A DNA stretch of 64,000 bases, from NCBI RefSeq assembly GCF_030845195.1, contig NZ_CP132543.1, forward strand, positions 2,807,501 through 2,871,500, in the 5' to 3' direction. The notes under the pieces were generated by a model. That model did no database searches, had not been told where the DNA came from, and saw only the letters and a program-made list of their open reading frames with translations. Positions 27,078 to 35,827 of the stretch are shown one piece after another; position 1 is the stretch's first letter, and each line of letters opens with the position of its first letter. Source of the DNA: Sanyastnella coralliicola. Lineage in GTDB: Bacteria; Bacteroidota; Bacteroidia; Flavobacteriales_D; Sanyastnellaceae. Made by a program: the position numbers and the translations under genes.

Positions 27078-28445
27078 ATGAAAAAGTCGTTTTATCCGCT
27101 ATTGTTGCTGATCGGTCTCGCCGGTTGCTACCCTGGTCCAAGGGGTGAGCTGGTTGGGGTTTATCCGCGCGAAGATTGGGTGCAAGTCAATCCTTATGGG
27201 ATGAACTACATCCACTATGGCTCATACACAATGGGTCCTAGTGATCAAGATGTACCTTATGCACTCAACACGAAATCGAAGACGGTAACTGTACCGGCCT
27301 TCTACATCGACATCCACGAGATCTCAAATAATGAGTACCGTCAGTTCGTATACTACGTTCGTGACTCACTGATGCGTGACGCATTGGCTCAGAATGACAA
27401 CGAATTGTACTTCTACGCAGAAGATGAATTTGGACGAGAACTCGATCGTTTTATCGATAAGGGGTATGTCTTGAACTGGGAAGAAGAAATTGACATGGAA
27501 GACGAAGACATCTTCGATCTTATCTATGACGAATTCTACCTACAAGGGTCTGACCGTTTCTATAACAGATGGCAGATTGATACTCGTAAACTTCAATACC
27601 GTTACTGGTGGATCGACCTGGAAGGAGCTGCTCGTAAAGAAGGTAAAGATGAAGAGTATGGTGAAGTGAACTCTTTGAACCAACTTCACTCTGTACGTGG
27701 GCACTCTGACCGTTCTCAATTCATCATTGAAGAGGTAATCAACGTTTACCCTGATACTTTGGTATGGGTACACGACTTCACATACGGCTTTAATGAGCCG
27801 CTTACTGAGACCTACTTCTGGCACCCAGCATACGACGACTATCCAGTTGTTGGTGTGACTTGGGGACAGGCGAAAGCGTTCAACGCTTGGCGTACTCAGA
27901 TTCTGAATGAGTGGAAGCAGAAGACAGGCGAAAGCTTTGTTCAACGATTCCGCATGCCTTCAGAAGCAGAGTGGGAATACGCTTCTCGTGGTGGACTTGA
28001 ATTGAGTCCGTACCCATGGGGTGGTCCATACATCCGTAACATTCAAGGTTGTCCGCTGGCTAACTTTAAGCCAATGCGCGGTGACTACGTGGAAGATGCT
28101 GGATGTCACACTGTACCGATCGAATCATACAGCCCGAATGACTACGGTCTATTCCAAATGGCTGGAAACGTAGCTGAGTGGACTAACACTGCGTACGATG
28201 AGTCTGTTTATGACTTCACGCACGACATGAGTCCGGAATACCAGTACCATGCAAAAGTGGATGACCCACCTTCTTTGAAGCGTAAGGTTATTCGTGGAGG
28301 TAGCTGGAAAGATATCGGTTACTACTGTCAGACAGGTACACGCTCATTCGAGTATTCTGACACTGCGAAGTCATACATCGGTTTCCGTTGTGTGATGTCT
28401 TACCTCGGACGTGGTAAGAACGTAGACCCAGAAGATTTTAATTAA
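27078..28445 (+). CDS. gldK: gliding motility / T9SS lipoprotein GldK (PorK)
   Basis: A 455-residue outer membrane lipoprotein (MKKSFYPLLLLIGLAGC, Cys17) that, with GldN, forms the periplasmic ring of T9SS. It has the sulfatase-modifying-factor fold: an N-terminal YIHYGSYTMGPSDQD segment, then VPAFYIDIHEISNNEYRQF, VVGVTWGQAKAFNAW, MPSEAEWEYASRGG and the C-terminal VIRGGSWKD...IGFRCVM. An inserted acidic region of about 120 residues (120-230) is normal for GldK. It lies in the gldKLMN operon. Confidence 0.97.
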   Translation: MKKSFYPLLLLIGLAGCYPGPRGELVGVYPREDWVQVNPYGMNYIHYGSYTMGPSDQDVPYALNTKSKTVTVPAFYIDIHEISNNEYRQFVYYVRDSLMRDALAQNDNELYFYAEDEFGRELDRFIDKGYVLNWEEEIDMEDEDIFDLIYDEFYLQGSDRFYNRWQIDTRKLQYRYWWIDLEGAARKEGKDEEYGEVNSLNQLHSVRGHSDRSQFIIEEVINVYPDTLVWVHDFTYGFNEPLTETYFWHPAYDDYPVVGVTWGQAKAFNAWRTQILNEWKQKTGESFVQRFRMPSEAEWEYASRGGLELSPYPWGGPYIRNIQGCPLANFKPMRGDYVEDAGCHTVPIESYSPNDYGLFQMAGNVAEWTNTAYDESVYDFTHDMSPEYQYHAKVDDPPSLKRKVIRGGSWKDIGYYCQTGTRSFEYSDTAKSYIGFRCVMSYLGRGKNVDPEDFN

Positions 28446-28529
28446 GAAGAAACATCTTTTTGAAACCAAATAGAGACTTTTCGGAGCCTTATTCATCCTA
28501 TTATTCAAACCTAAAAGCAAGAGAAAAAA

Positions 28530-29309
28530 ATGAAACCTGGAAGTAAGAAGTGGAAGCTGCTAATGGCGAAAGTATACGGTATTGGAGCAGGAGTTGTAAT
28601 TATTGGAGCACTCTTTAAGATCCAGCACTGGCCATTCGCATCTTTGTTGCTTATCATTGGTCTATTGACTGAGGCGATCATTTTCTTCCTGTCGGCATTC
28701 GAGCCGCCACACGAAGAACCAGATTGGTCACTAGTATACCCAGAACTAGCAACAGGAGAGCAGCGCGAAGGTGGAGACCACAGTGTTGGTGGATCACTTA
28801 CTGAGCAGCTTGACGGAATGCTAGCAGAAGCGAAGATCGAACCTGAATTGATCGCTAGCCTAGGAGACGGAATGCGCAGCTTGAGCACTCAAGCAGGTCA
28901 ACTTTCTGACATGTCTGACGCAGCCGTTGCTACACAAGAGTACTCTAACTCACTTCGTGGAGCATCTGATAAAGTGAACGAACTAGCATCTACTTACCAA
29001 GAGGCTTCTGAGTCATTGACAGGTCTTAAGGAAGGACAGAGCTACGGAGCTGCTGCAGGTGAACACCTACAGAAGATGAGCGAAAACCTATCGTCACTAA
29101 ACAACATGTACGAACTTCAGCTTCAAGAGCTAGAGAAGTCTCGTCAGTTGTACAGCGGTATGGCAGAACTTGTTGAGAACCTCAGCGATTCTATCGAAGA
29201 TACTCGCAAGTACAAAGACAATATCTCTGATCTTGCTAAGAACCTTGAGTCACTTAACACTGTATACAGCAACATGCTGAATGCAATGGGTGGTGGTAAC
29301 AAGGCTTAA
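28530..29309 (+). CDS. gldL: gliding motility / T9SS motor protein GldL (PorL)
   Basis: A 259-residue inner membrane protein. Two membrane helices near the N-terminus (about residues 15-33 and 36-56, with the family segment FKIQHWPFASLLLIIGLLTEA) form, with GldM, the proton-driven T9SS and gliding motor. An acidic Glu in helix 2 (LTEAIIFF) fits the known motor residue. The long C-terminal part is a cytoplasmic helical/coiled-coil region (KMSENLSSLNNMYELQLQELEKS). 84 bases separate it from gldK. Confidence 0.97.
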   Translation: MKPGSKKWKLLMAKVYGIGAGVVIIGALFKIQHWPFASLLLIIGLLTEAIIFFLSAFEPPHEEPDWSLVYPELATGEQREGGDHSVGGSLTEQLDGMLAEAKIEPELIASLGDGMRSLSTQAGQLSDMSDAAVATQEYSNSLRGASDKVNELASTYQEASESLTGLKEGQSYGAAAGEHLQKMSENLSSLNNMYELQLQELEKSRQLYSGMAELVENLSDSIEDTRKYKDNISDLAKNLESLNTVYSNMLNAMGGGNKA

Positions 29310-29346
29310 TTCCTCCTTTTTATTCAACCTATAATAACCGAGTAAA

Positions 29347-31068
29347 ATGGCAGGAGGAAAAGAAACCCCAAGGCAGAAGATGATCGGGATGATGTATCTC
29401 GTATTGACAGCTCTTCTCGCCCTTAACGTATCCAAAGAAATCCTAGACGCATTTACACTTGTAGATAGCAGTCTGGCGAAGACAGAGGCTACGCTTGATG
29501 CTAAGAACGCTTCTACTATGGGAGAGTTCGAGAATAAAAAAGCATCGAACCCTGAAAAAACAATCCCTTTCTACAACAAGGCAACTGAAGTTGCTGAACG
29601 TGCTGACGAGCTAGTTAAGTACATCGAAGAACTGAAGGCTCGTACCATCAGTGTTTCGCATGGAGATAACGCGTTGAAGTATGGTGAGAACTACCAGAAC
29701 TTCATGGTCGATGGTCGTGCTGTAAAGGCAAGCGACGTTAACGAAGAAGGAGATAAGTACATCACTAAGGCAGATGAGAACCAAGAGAACACTGCGCTTC
29801 TTGTAGGTTCAAATCCACAAGCTCCGAAGACAGACAACTGGTCTGCGAACGAGTTAAAGCTGAAGTTGATTGAATACAAAGATTTCTTGACGTCAATCTC
29901 TGTAAAAGAGGTGACTGGAAATACTTGGACTGTTCCTGAAAGCATCCAAAATAGCTTGGAAACTACCTTTACTTTCGAAGGTGGTGAAGATCACGGACTA
30001 GCGGTAGAATGGGAAACGAAGAACTTCTTCCACAACCCACTTGCTGCGATCCTTCCGTTGATGACTAAGCTTGAAGTTGACGTACAGAACGCGAAAGCTG
30101 ACGTACTCGCTGCTATGCTTTCTGGTATTGAAGGTAAGTCGTACAAGTTCACGAACCTGAAACCATTCGTGATCCCTGCTTCGAACTACATCCTTCGCGG
30201 AGATACCTTCCGTGCAGAAGTACTACTTGCTGCATACGATGGAACAAACCCACCAGAAATTTTCATGAACCCTGAACGTTGGGACATGCAAGATTCATCA
30301 CGTTTGGAAGATGTAACTCCAGAGATGAAGCTTGATATCAGCCCTGAAGGTCTTGGAGAATTGAAAATCGCTACGAATGGTATGCCATTGGGTGATGCAT
30401 CTTACAAAGGATTGATTCGTTACGAAGGACCACTCGGAACAGAGGAGTTCAACGTATACGTACCACCTTTCAAAGTTGCTGAACCAGCATTGGTTGTTTC
30501 GCCAACGAAGATGAACGTATTCTACCGTGGACTTCCTAACCCGGTTGAAATCTCTGTTCCTGGTGTAGCTCAAGAAGACCTTCAAGTGAATATCACTGGA
30601 GGACACCAGCTAACAAAAGATGGAAACGGATGGGTTGTGAAGCCTGGTAAAGGTAAAGACTGTAAGATCGCGGTATCTGCAAAGATGCCTGACGGTTCAA
30701 CACAACGCATCGGTGAGAAGGAATTCCGTGTGAAGCGTATTCCTGATCCAGTACCAGTATTTGCTGGTAAGAAGCCTTCTGACAACACAGTACCACGTGG
30801 TGATATGCGTATCGCTGCCGGTGTACGTGCTGAGATGGAAAACTTCGACTTTGACGTAACGGTAACTGTGACTGGATTCAGCATGGTATTCATCCGTGAC
30901 GGACAGGTTATCGAGAAAAGCTCGAATAACAACCGTGTAACTTCTGACATGAAGGCCAACATGGAAAAAGTGAAGAAAGGACAGAAGGTTTACGTTGAGA
31001 AGATTAAAGTAAAAATGCCTGATGGTTCCACTCGCCAAGTGGCTAACATCAGCCTTAAAGTCACTTAA
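29347..31068 (+). CDS. gldM: gliding motility / T9SS protein GldM (PorM)
   Basis: A 573-residue protein with one N-terminal membrane helix (MIGMMYLVLTALLALNVSKEIL), which enters the GldL pentamer, and a long periplasmic shaft of four domains reaching the GldKN ring. A conserved N-terminal GGKETPRQKM precedes the helix. Following segments such as AAILPLMTKLEVDVQNAKADVL are helical, and the rest is beta-rich, ending in ANISLKVT. 37 bases after gldL. Confidence 0.97.
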   Translation: MAGGKETPRQKMIGMMYLVLTALLALNVSKEILDAFTLVDSSLAKTEATLDAKNASTMGEFENKKASNPEKTIPFYNKATEVAERADELVKYIEELKARTISVSHGDNALKYGENYQNFMVDGRAVKASDVNEEGDKYITKADENQENTALLVGSNPQAPKTDNWSANELKLKLIEYKDFLTSISVKEVTGNTWTVPESIQNSLETTFTFEGGEDHGLAVEWETKNFFHNPLAAILPLMTKLEVDVQNAKADVLAAMLSGIEGKSYKFTNLKPFVIPASNYILRGDTFRAEVLLAAYDGTNPPEIFMNPERWDMQDSSRLEDVTPEMKLDISPEGLGELKIATNGMPLGDASYKGLIRYEGPLGTEEFNVYVPPFKVAEPALVVSPTKMNVFYRGLPNPVEISVPGVAQEDLQVNITGGHQLTKDGNGWVVKPGKGKDCKIAVSAKMPDGSTQRIGEKEFRVKRIPDPVPVFAGKKPSDNTVPRGDMRIAAGVRAEMENFDFDVTVTVTGFSMVFIRDGQVIEKSSNNNRVTSDMKANMEKVKKGQKVYVEKIKVKMPDGSTRQVANISLKVT

Positions 31069-31083
31069 TAAAAACAAGCAAGC

Positions 31084-31935
31084 ATGAAAAAGGTAGTTCC
31101 GATTCTTGCTGCTCTACTGCTCATTTTCTGCTCAACAGCAGATGCGCAGGTGCAGAACGTTCTTGACGGTGCCTACGTCAAAGAACACAATGCCACGAAA
31201 CGTGTGATCCCGTATCCACACCTTCGCGAGGCTGATGTGATGTTCGCTAAGCGTATCTGGCAGCGTATGGATATGCGCCAGAAAATGAATCACCCATTCT
31301 ACTACCCTATCGAGGAGATTGAAGATCGTAAGTCATTGTTTGACGTGATCAAGCACGCTCTTTTGGTAGATGGTTCATTGACGGCATACAGCCTCGGGCC
31401 AACTGTAGATGACGACGAGTTCCATTACCCAATGACTCAAACAGAGATTGATTCTCTCCTACGTCCGGTGATCACTCAGTACACTGAGGATCCTGACACT
31501 GGAGATCGTATCCCTGTAGAGGTGGAAGATGAAGTTCGCTCGGAAGATGTAACGATGTACGAGATCAAAGAGGATTGGCTCTTTGACAAGCAGCGTTCAG
31601 AGCGTTTCGTTCGTATCATCGGTATCTGTCCTATGATGGAAGATTTTGATGATCAAGGTGAAAAGCGTGGTTACAAGCCATTGTTCTGGTTGTACTTCCC
31701 TGAGTGTCGTTACGTTTTCGCTAACGCAGATGTATACAACTTCAACAATGACTCGCAGCGTCGAACATTTGAAGATCTATTCCAGAAGCGTATGTTCTCA
31801 AGCTACGTAGTTAAGGAATCAAACGTATATGATCGTTCGATTTCAGCGTACGCTCGTAACATTGATGCACTTCTAGAATCAGAACGTATCAAAGAAGAAC
31901 TATTTGAAGTAGAACACGATTTGTGGCACTACTAA
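31084..31935 (+). CDS. gldN: gliding motility / T9SS ring protein GldN (PorN)
   Basis: A 283-residue periplasmic protein with signal peptide MKKVVPILAALLLIFCSTADAQ. It partners with GldK in the outer membrane ring of T9SS. Family traits: VMFAKRIWQRMDMRQKMNHPFYYP, EDWLFDKQRSERFVRIIGICPM, KPLFWLYFPECRYVFANADVYN and FEDLFQKRMFSSYVVKESNVYDR. It is 15 bases after gldM and last in the operon, ending at a strong terminator. Confidence 0.97.
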   Translation: MKKVVPILAALLLIFCSTADAQVQNVLDGAYVKEHNATKRVIPYPHLREADVMFAKRIWQRMDMRQKMNHPFYYPIEEIEDRKSLFDVIKHALLVDGSLTAYSLGPTVDDDEFHYPMTQTEIDSLLRPVITQYTEDPDTGDRIPVEVEDEVRSEDVTMYEIKEDWLFDKQRSERFVRIIGICPMMEDFDDQGEKRGYKPLFWLYFPECRYVFANADVYNFNNDSQRRTFEDLFQKRMFSSYVVKESNVYDRSISAYARNIDALLESERIKEELFEVEHDLWHY

Positions 31936-31953
31936 AAACGACTTAATATCTTT

Positions 31954-31985
31954 GAAGCGCTCACCTCGGTGGGCGCTTCTTTTTT
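31954..31985 (+). terminator. intrinsic terminator of the gldKLMN operon
   Basis: GAAGCGCTCACC and GGTGGGCGCTTC form a 12-base stem (one G-T pair) with a two-base TC closing loop, followed by seven T bases. It lies 18 bases after the gldN stop and 6 bases before the start of the ABC-F gene. Confidence 0.95.
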
Positions 31986-31991
31986 ACGCCT

Positions 31992-33938
31992 ATGCTCACG
32001 ATCGGAAACCTCAATTTATCATTCGGACAACGACAGATCTTCTCAGATCTATCCTTGTTCATCAGTGATCGTGAATGTGTGGGCCTCACCGGCCGAAACG
32101 GAGCTGGGAAAACCACCCTTCTACGTGTCATCGCGAAGCAAGTCAACCCTACCTCAGGGTCGGTTACCATGCCTAAAGGTGCGACTATCGGTTTCCTTGA
32201 ACAGGAAATGACGCACAACGAACAAAACACCATTCGCGAAGAAGCCGCTTCCGCGTTCAGCGAAGTGCAAAAAATTGAAGGCCGAATAGAAGAGATCACA
32301 GCTCAGATCACCGAACGAAGCGACTACGAGTCTCCTGAATACCATCAATTGATTGATGAACTCAGCGAGTTGAATGATCGCCTTGCGGTAATGGGAGGTG
32401 TCAATATTGAAGAAAAGGCGCAACGCGTGCTCCAAGGACTCGGGTTCAACCCTGAAGACATGGACAGAACCATGTCAGAGTTTAGCGGTGGATGGAAAAT
32501 GCGTGTGGAGCTGGCTAAGTTGCTTCTTCAGAACCCAGATCTCCTACTTCTCGATGAGCCTACCAACCACCTAGATATCGAATCGATTGAGTGGCTTGAA
32601 GGTTTCTTGAAAACATATTCAGGAGCGATTGTACTCATCTCACACGACAAAGCATTTCTTGACGCGCTGACGAAGCGTACGTTAGAAGTGACGTCAACAC
32701 GTATCTATGACTTCAAGGCGAACTACTCGAAGTACATGGAGTGGCGAGCAGATGAGATTGAACGCCAAACGCAGGCACAAAAGAATCAGCAGAAGTATAT
32801 AGAAGATACCAAGCGCAACATTGAGAAATTCCGTGCAAAGAAGAACAAGGCGGCTTTTGCTCAGACCTTGATCCGAAAGCTGGACAAACTCGAGCGCATT
32901 GAAGTAGACTCAATGGAGAACATTGTCATGAAGTTCTCCTTCCCTCCTGCCCCTCGCTCAGGTAAAGTGGTTGTGAAAGCTGATAGCCTCGTAAAGAACT
33001 ATGGTGACCTCCATGTATTTCATGATGTGAATCTGATTATGGCCCGCCAAGAAAAAGTGGCCTTGGTTGGAAAGAATGGTGCAGGTAAATCTACCCTGAC
33101 CAGAATCATCATGGGTACAGAGCCGCATGATGGTGACTTTGAACTCGGCCATAATGTTGAGATTGGTTACTACGCCCAGAACCAAACGGAAGAACTCGAC
33201 GGCAACAAGACAGTATTCCAAACTCTAGATGACGAAGCGCAAGGTGAGATTCGCAAGCAATTGCGTTCAATACTTGGAGCATTCCTCTTCTCGGGTGAAG
33301 ACATTGACAAGAAGGTGAAGGTCTTATCTGGAGGTGAGAAAGCGCGCCTCGCTCTCTGTAAGCTCCTTTTAAAGCCATCAAACTTGCTCATACTTGATGA
33401 GCCTACCAACCACCTCGACATGCGCTCTAAAGACGTTCTAAAGCAAGCGTTGATGGATTACGATGGCAGTCTTATTATCGTATCACACGATCGCGATTTC
33501 CTTTCCGGTCTTACTGAGCAAGTATACGAGGTGACCAAAACAGGATTGAAGCAGTACATCGGTGATATTCGAGAGTTCTTGAATGTTCGTCGTGCTCAGT
33601 CTATTGCGGCCTACGAAGCTGACGTAGAAAAGGAGAAAAAGGCAAAAGCCGCTCCTTCTGATCAGAAACTGAGCTACCAGGAACGCAAAGAACGCGAGCG
33701 TCAAAAGCGTAAGCTCACGAACCGCATCAGTAAATGTGAGCGTGAAATCGAAGAATCAGAAACACGAATTGCCGAACTCGATGAAGCGATTTCGCTCCAT
33801 GACTATTCCGATAAGGAAGGAACGGAGAAGCTCTTAGGTGAATACAATGAGCTGAAAGCGAAAGTAGAAGAGCTCATGGCCACGTGGGAAGCAGCCGAAG
33901 AAGAGCTCTCTACCATCAATGATGAGTCTGAAGATTAG
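31992..33938 (+). CDS. ABC-F family ATPase
   Basis: A 648-residue soluble protein with two ABC domains and no membrane part. Domain 1 has GRNGAGKT, FSGGWKMR and LLLLDEPTNHLD; domain 2 has GKNGAGKS, LSGGEKAR and LLILDEPTNHLD. A charged linker (RADEIERQTQAQKNQQKYIEDTKRN) joins them, and a C-terminal coiled coil of about 100 residues follows (ERKERERQKRKLTNRISKCEREIEE). ABC-F proteins act on the ribosome (translation control, rescue or, rarely, antibiotic protection). The C-terminal coil resembles Uup/YheS-type members. It lies after the gldN terminator and so likely has its own promoter. Which antibiotic, if any, is unknown. Confidence 0.93.
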   Translation: MLTIGNLNLSFGQRQIFSDLSLFISDRECVGLTGRNGAGKTTLLRVIAKQVNPTSGSVTMPKGATIGFLEQEMTHNEQNTIREEAASAFSEVQKIEGRIEEITAQITERSDYESPEYHQLIDELSELNDRLAVMGGVNIEEKAQRVLQGLGFNPEDMDRTMSEFSGGWKMRVELAKLLLQNPDLLLLDEPTNHLDIESIEWLEGFLKTYSGAIVLISHDKAFLDALTKRTLEVTSTRIYDFKANYSKYMEWRADEIERQTQAQKNQQKYIEDTKRNIEKFRAKKNKAAFAQTLIRKLDKLERIEVDSMENIVMKFSFPPAPRSGKVVVKADSLVKNYGDLHVFHDVNLIMARQEKVALVGKNGAGKSTLTRIIMGTEPHDGDFELGHNVEIGYYAQNQTEELDGNKTVFQTLDDEAQGEIRKQLRSILGAFLFSGEDIDKKVKVLSGGEKARLALCKLLLKPSNLLILDEPTNHLDMRSKDVLKQALMDYDGSLIIVSHDRDFLSGLTEQVYEVTKTGLKQYIGDIREFLNVRRAQSIAAYEADVEKEKKAKAAPSDQKLSYQERKERERQKRKLTNRISKCEREIEESETRIAELDEAISLHDYSDKEGTEKLLGEYNELKAKVEELMATWEAAEEELSTINDESED

Positions 33939-33939
33939 C

Positions 33940-34611
33940 TCACAAACTCACCGCAATCCGAATCGTATAAGGCGCGTTGAACGCCACATTCATTGATTCT
34001 AAACTTGGCACATCTTCGTCAATAGGGACAGAGAATCCTTCTGCCTCATAGATGACCCTTTGATTCTCCTTTATATCTGTGACATAGAGCTGGAAATTGG
34101 CCTCTGAGAATAGAGACACTCGGTCATTGATCCTGAACCTGATACCAAGAAAGGGGGATACTCCTTGATTCGATTCTACGATCTGCTCTTCCCTCACCCC
34201 TGCATTGAAATTGTAAATGGTCAAGCCAAGGTCATCCAATTGACTGTAGAAGATGTCTAAACCAAAGTAGGTTTGCCACCGCTCGCTCAACTCAATAGGA
34301 CGCTCAATTCCGAGCGAAGCGAGAAAAAAGCGACGATTGGATTCAAAAACTTCATCAATGCCGTCAAGGGTATACTCTTGATCTCTTGATTGAAAGCCGA
34401 GACCAGCTCGTAGATTAAATGACTCGAAGTAACGTCTGTATGTGAGGGCAGTTGAGCTCAGTTCGAAGCCTGTGCTATTCGGAATAAACCGAGCAATCAA
34501 ATAAGTAGCATCAACTCCGATTTCATTCTTCGGATTCGCATCTTGAGCGTGCACCAACAAGGCAGTGAGAGAGAGCAGACCTAGCACAGCCCACCGTTTC
34601 CAATGTATCAT
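33940..34611 (-). CDS. outer membrane beta-barrel protein (hypothetical)
   Basis: The start at ATG 34611 gives a signal peptide (MIHWKRWAVLGLLSLTALLVHAQ) and 223 residues. Alternating strands ending in aromatic residues (YLIARFIPNSTGFELSSTALTYRRYF, RFFLASLGIERPIELS, FLGIRFRINDRVSLFSEANFQLYV) suggest a barrel of 8-10 strands similar to porin-family OmpA/OMP_b-brl proteins. The last residues (TIRIAVSL) also fit. The ABC-F stop is one base from this stop, in convergent direction. Function unknown. Confidence 0.7.
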   Translation of the reverse strand: MIHWKRWAVLGLLSLTALLVHAQDANPKNEIGVDATYLIARFIPNSTGFELSSTALTYRRYFESFNLRAGLGFQSRDQEYTLDGIDEVFESNRRFFLASLGIERPIELSERWQTYFGLDIFYSQLDDLGLTIYNFNAGVREEQIVESNQGVSPFLGIRFRINDRVSLFSEANFQLYVTDIKENQRVIYEAEGFSVPIDEDVPSLESMNVAFNAPYTIRIAVSL

Positions 34612-34702
34612 AATGGTAAGTTTTGTTAGCTGCAAGGTACAGCAGACGGGTTGTACAAGGGCTTACGACTATGAAGTTTTGGGCAACACGTATAAACTTT
34701 TC

Positions 34703-34733
34703 AAGGCTTATGGCCTAGGGCTTAAGGCTTAAG
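34703..34733. repeat. 7-base tandem repeat (AAGGCTT-like words)
   Basis: AAGGCTT ATGGCCT AGGGCTT AAGGCTT AAG. After 8 bases follows a palindrome (34742-34757) and CATTATT/TATTACT heptads (34758-34785). Confidence 0.8.
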
Positions 34734-34741
34734 TATGACTG

Positions 34742-34757
34742 GCGCTGAATTCAGCGC
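34742..34757. repeat. perfect palindrome between heptad tracts
   Basis: GCGCTGAATTCAGCGC, a 16-base perfect palindrome without a T-run. It sits between heptad tracts, as at 15.1 kb. It could be a weak terminator for rluD or a structural part of the repeat. Confidence 0.6.
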
Positions 34758-34797
34758 TCATTATTTATTACTTATTACTCTAATCGGGGAATGCGGG

Positions 34798-35826
34798 TTA
34801 TTCAGCGCGTCGTTCCCATTTGTCTAGGACGCTGGTGAAATCTTCTGGTAGCTCGCTTTCGAATTGCATGAACTTACCTGTGCCTGGGTGAGTGAAGCCT
34901 AATGTTCGTGCGTGGAGCGCTTGACGTGGGAGGAGGTCAAAACAGTTCTCTACGAACTGCTTGTACTTCGAGAAGCTTGGGCCTTTGAGGATTTTGTTTC
35001 CGCCGTATTCAGGGTCACCGAAGAGTGGACTTCCGATGTGCTTCATGTGAACGCGAATCTGGTGCGTTCTTCCTGTTTCCAGTTTACATTCAACTAGCGT
35101 GACATAACCGAAGCGCTTGATGACCTTGTAATGCGTCACGGCGTGCTTTCCATGATCTCCCTCTGGGAACACATCCATACGTTTGCGGTTTTTGAGGGAG
35201 CGGCCGATATGTCCGGTAACTGTGCCATCTTCTGCGATGTCACCCCAAACGAGGGCATTGTAACGTCGTTCGACGGTGCGCTCGTAGAATTGTTCCGCCA
35301 ACTTCGTTAGCGCCGTTTCCGTTTTCGCGATGACCATCAATCCAGTAGTCTTCTTATCTAGACGATGTACAAGGCCCGGACGGGGTGTATCAAAGTCTTT
35401 CTTATCTGGAAGGTTGTCGAAGTGATAGATCAAGGCATTTACCAACGTTCCGTGGTAGTTGCCATAACCTGGGTGGACCACCAAATCAGAAGGCTTATTG
35501 ACTACACACACCTCATCATCCTCGTAAACGATATCGATAGGAATATCTTCCGGAATCAACTCAATCTCACGCACTGGGTGAGGCAACTCCAGGGTCACGG
35601 TATCACCTGGTTTCACCTTGTAGTTTTGCTTAACTGCAACTTCGTTTACACGAATGTAGCCGGACTTCGCCGCCATCTGCAGTTTGTTGCGTGAGGTGTT
35701 CGGAATTCGATCGATTAGGAACTTATCTACGCGCAAGGGCGCTTGACCTGAATCTGCTTCAAATCGGTGATGTTCGAAGAGGTCGCCCTCCTCATTCAAT
35801 TCCGGTTCTTCGGTAGCTTCTGACAT
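34798..35826 (-). CDS. rluD: RluD-type 23S rRNA pseudouridine synthase
   Basis: A 342-residue RluA-family synthase. The S4 RNA-binding domain (about residues 25-90, RVDKFLIDRIPNTSRNKLQMAAKSGYIRVNE) precedes the catalytic domain, whose Asp lies in GLVHRLDKKTTGLMVIAKT (about residue 155). KLETGRTHQIRVHMKHIG is the second conserved motif. The large family of RluA enzymes modifies U1911/1915/1917 of 23S rRNA or similar sites; the RluD assignment rests on domain order. It lies one base after the T9SS cargo gene on the same strand. Confidence 0.92.
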   Translation of the reverse strand: MSEATEEPELNEEGDLFEHHRFEADSGQAPLRVDKFLIDRIPNTSRNKLQMAAKSGYIRVNEVAVKQNYKVKPGDTVTLELPHPVREIELIPEDIPIDIVYEDDEVCVVNKPSDLVVHPGYGNYHGTLVNALIYHFDNLPDKKDFDTPRPGLVHRLDKKTTGLMVIAKTETALTKLAEQFYERTVERRYNALVWGDIAEDGTVTGHIGRSLKNRKRMDVFPEGDHGKHAVTHYKVIKRFGYVTLVECKLETGRTHQIRVHMKHIGSPLFGDPEYGGNKILKGPSFSKYKQFVENCFDLLPRQALHARTLGFTHPGTGKFMQFESELPEDFTSVLDKWERRAE

Positions 35827-35827
35827 A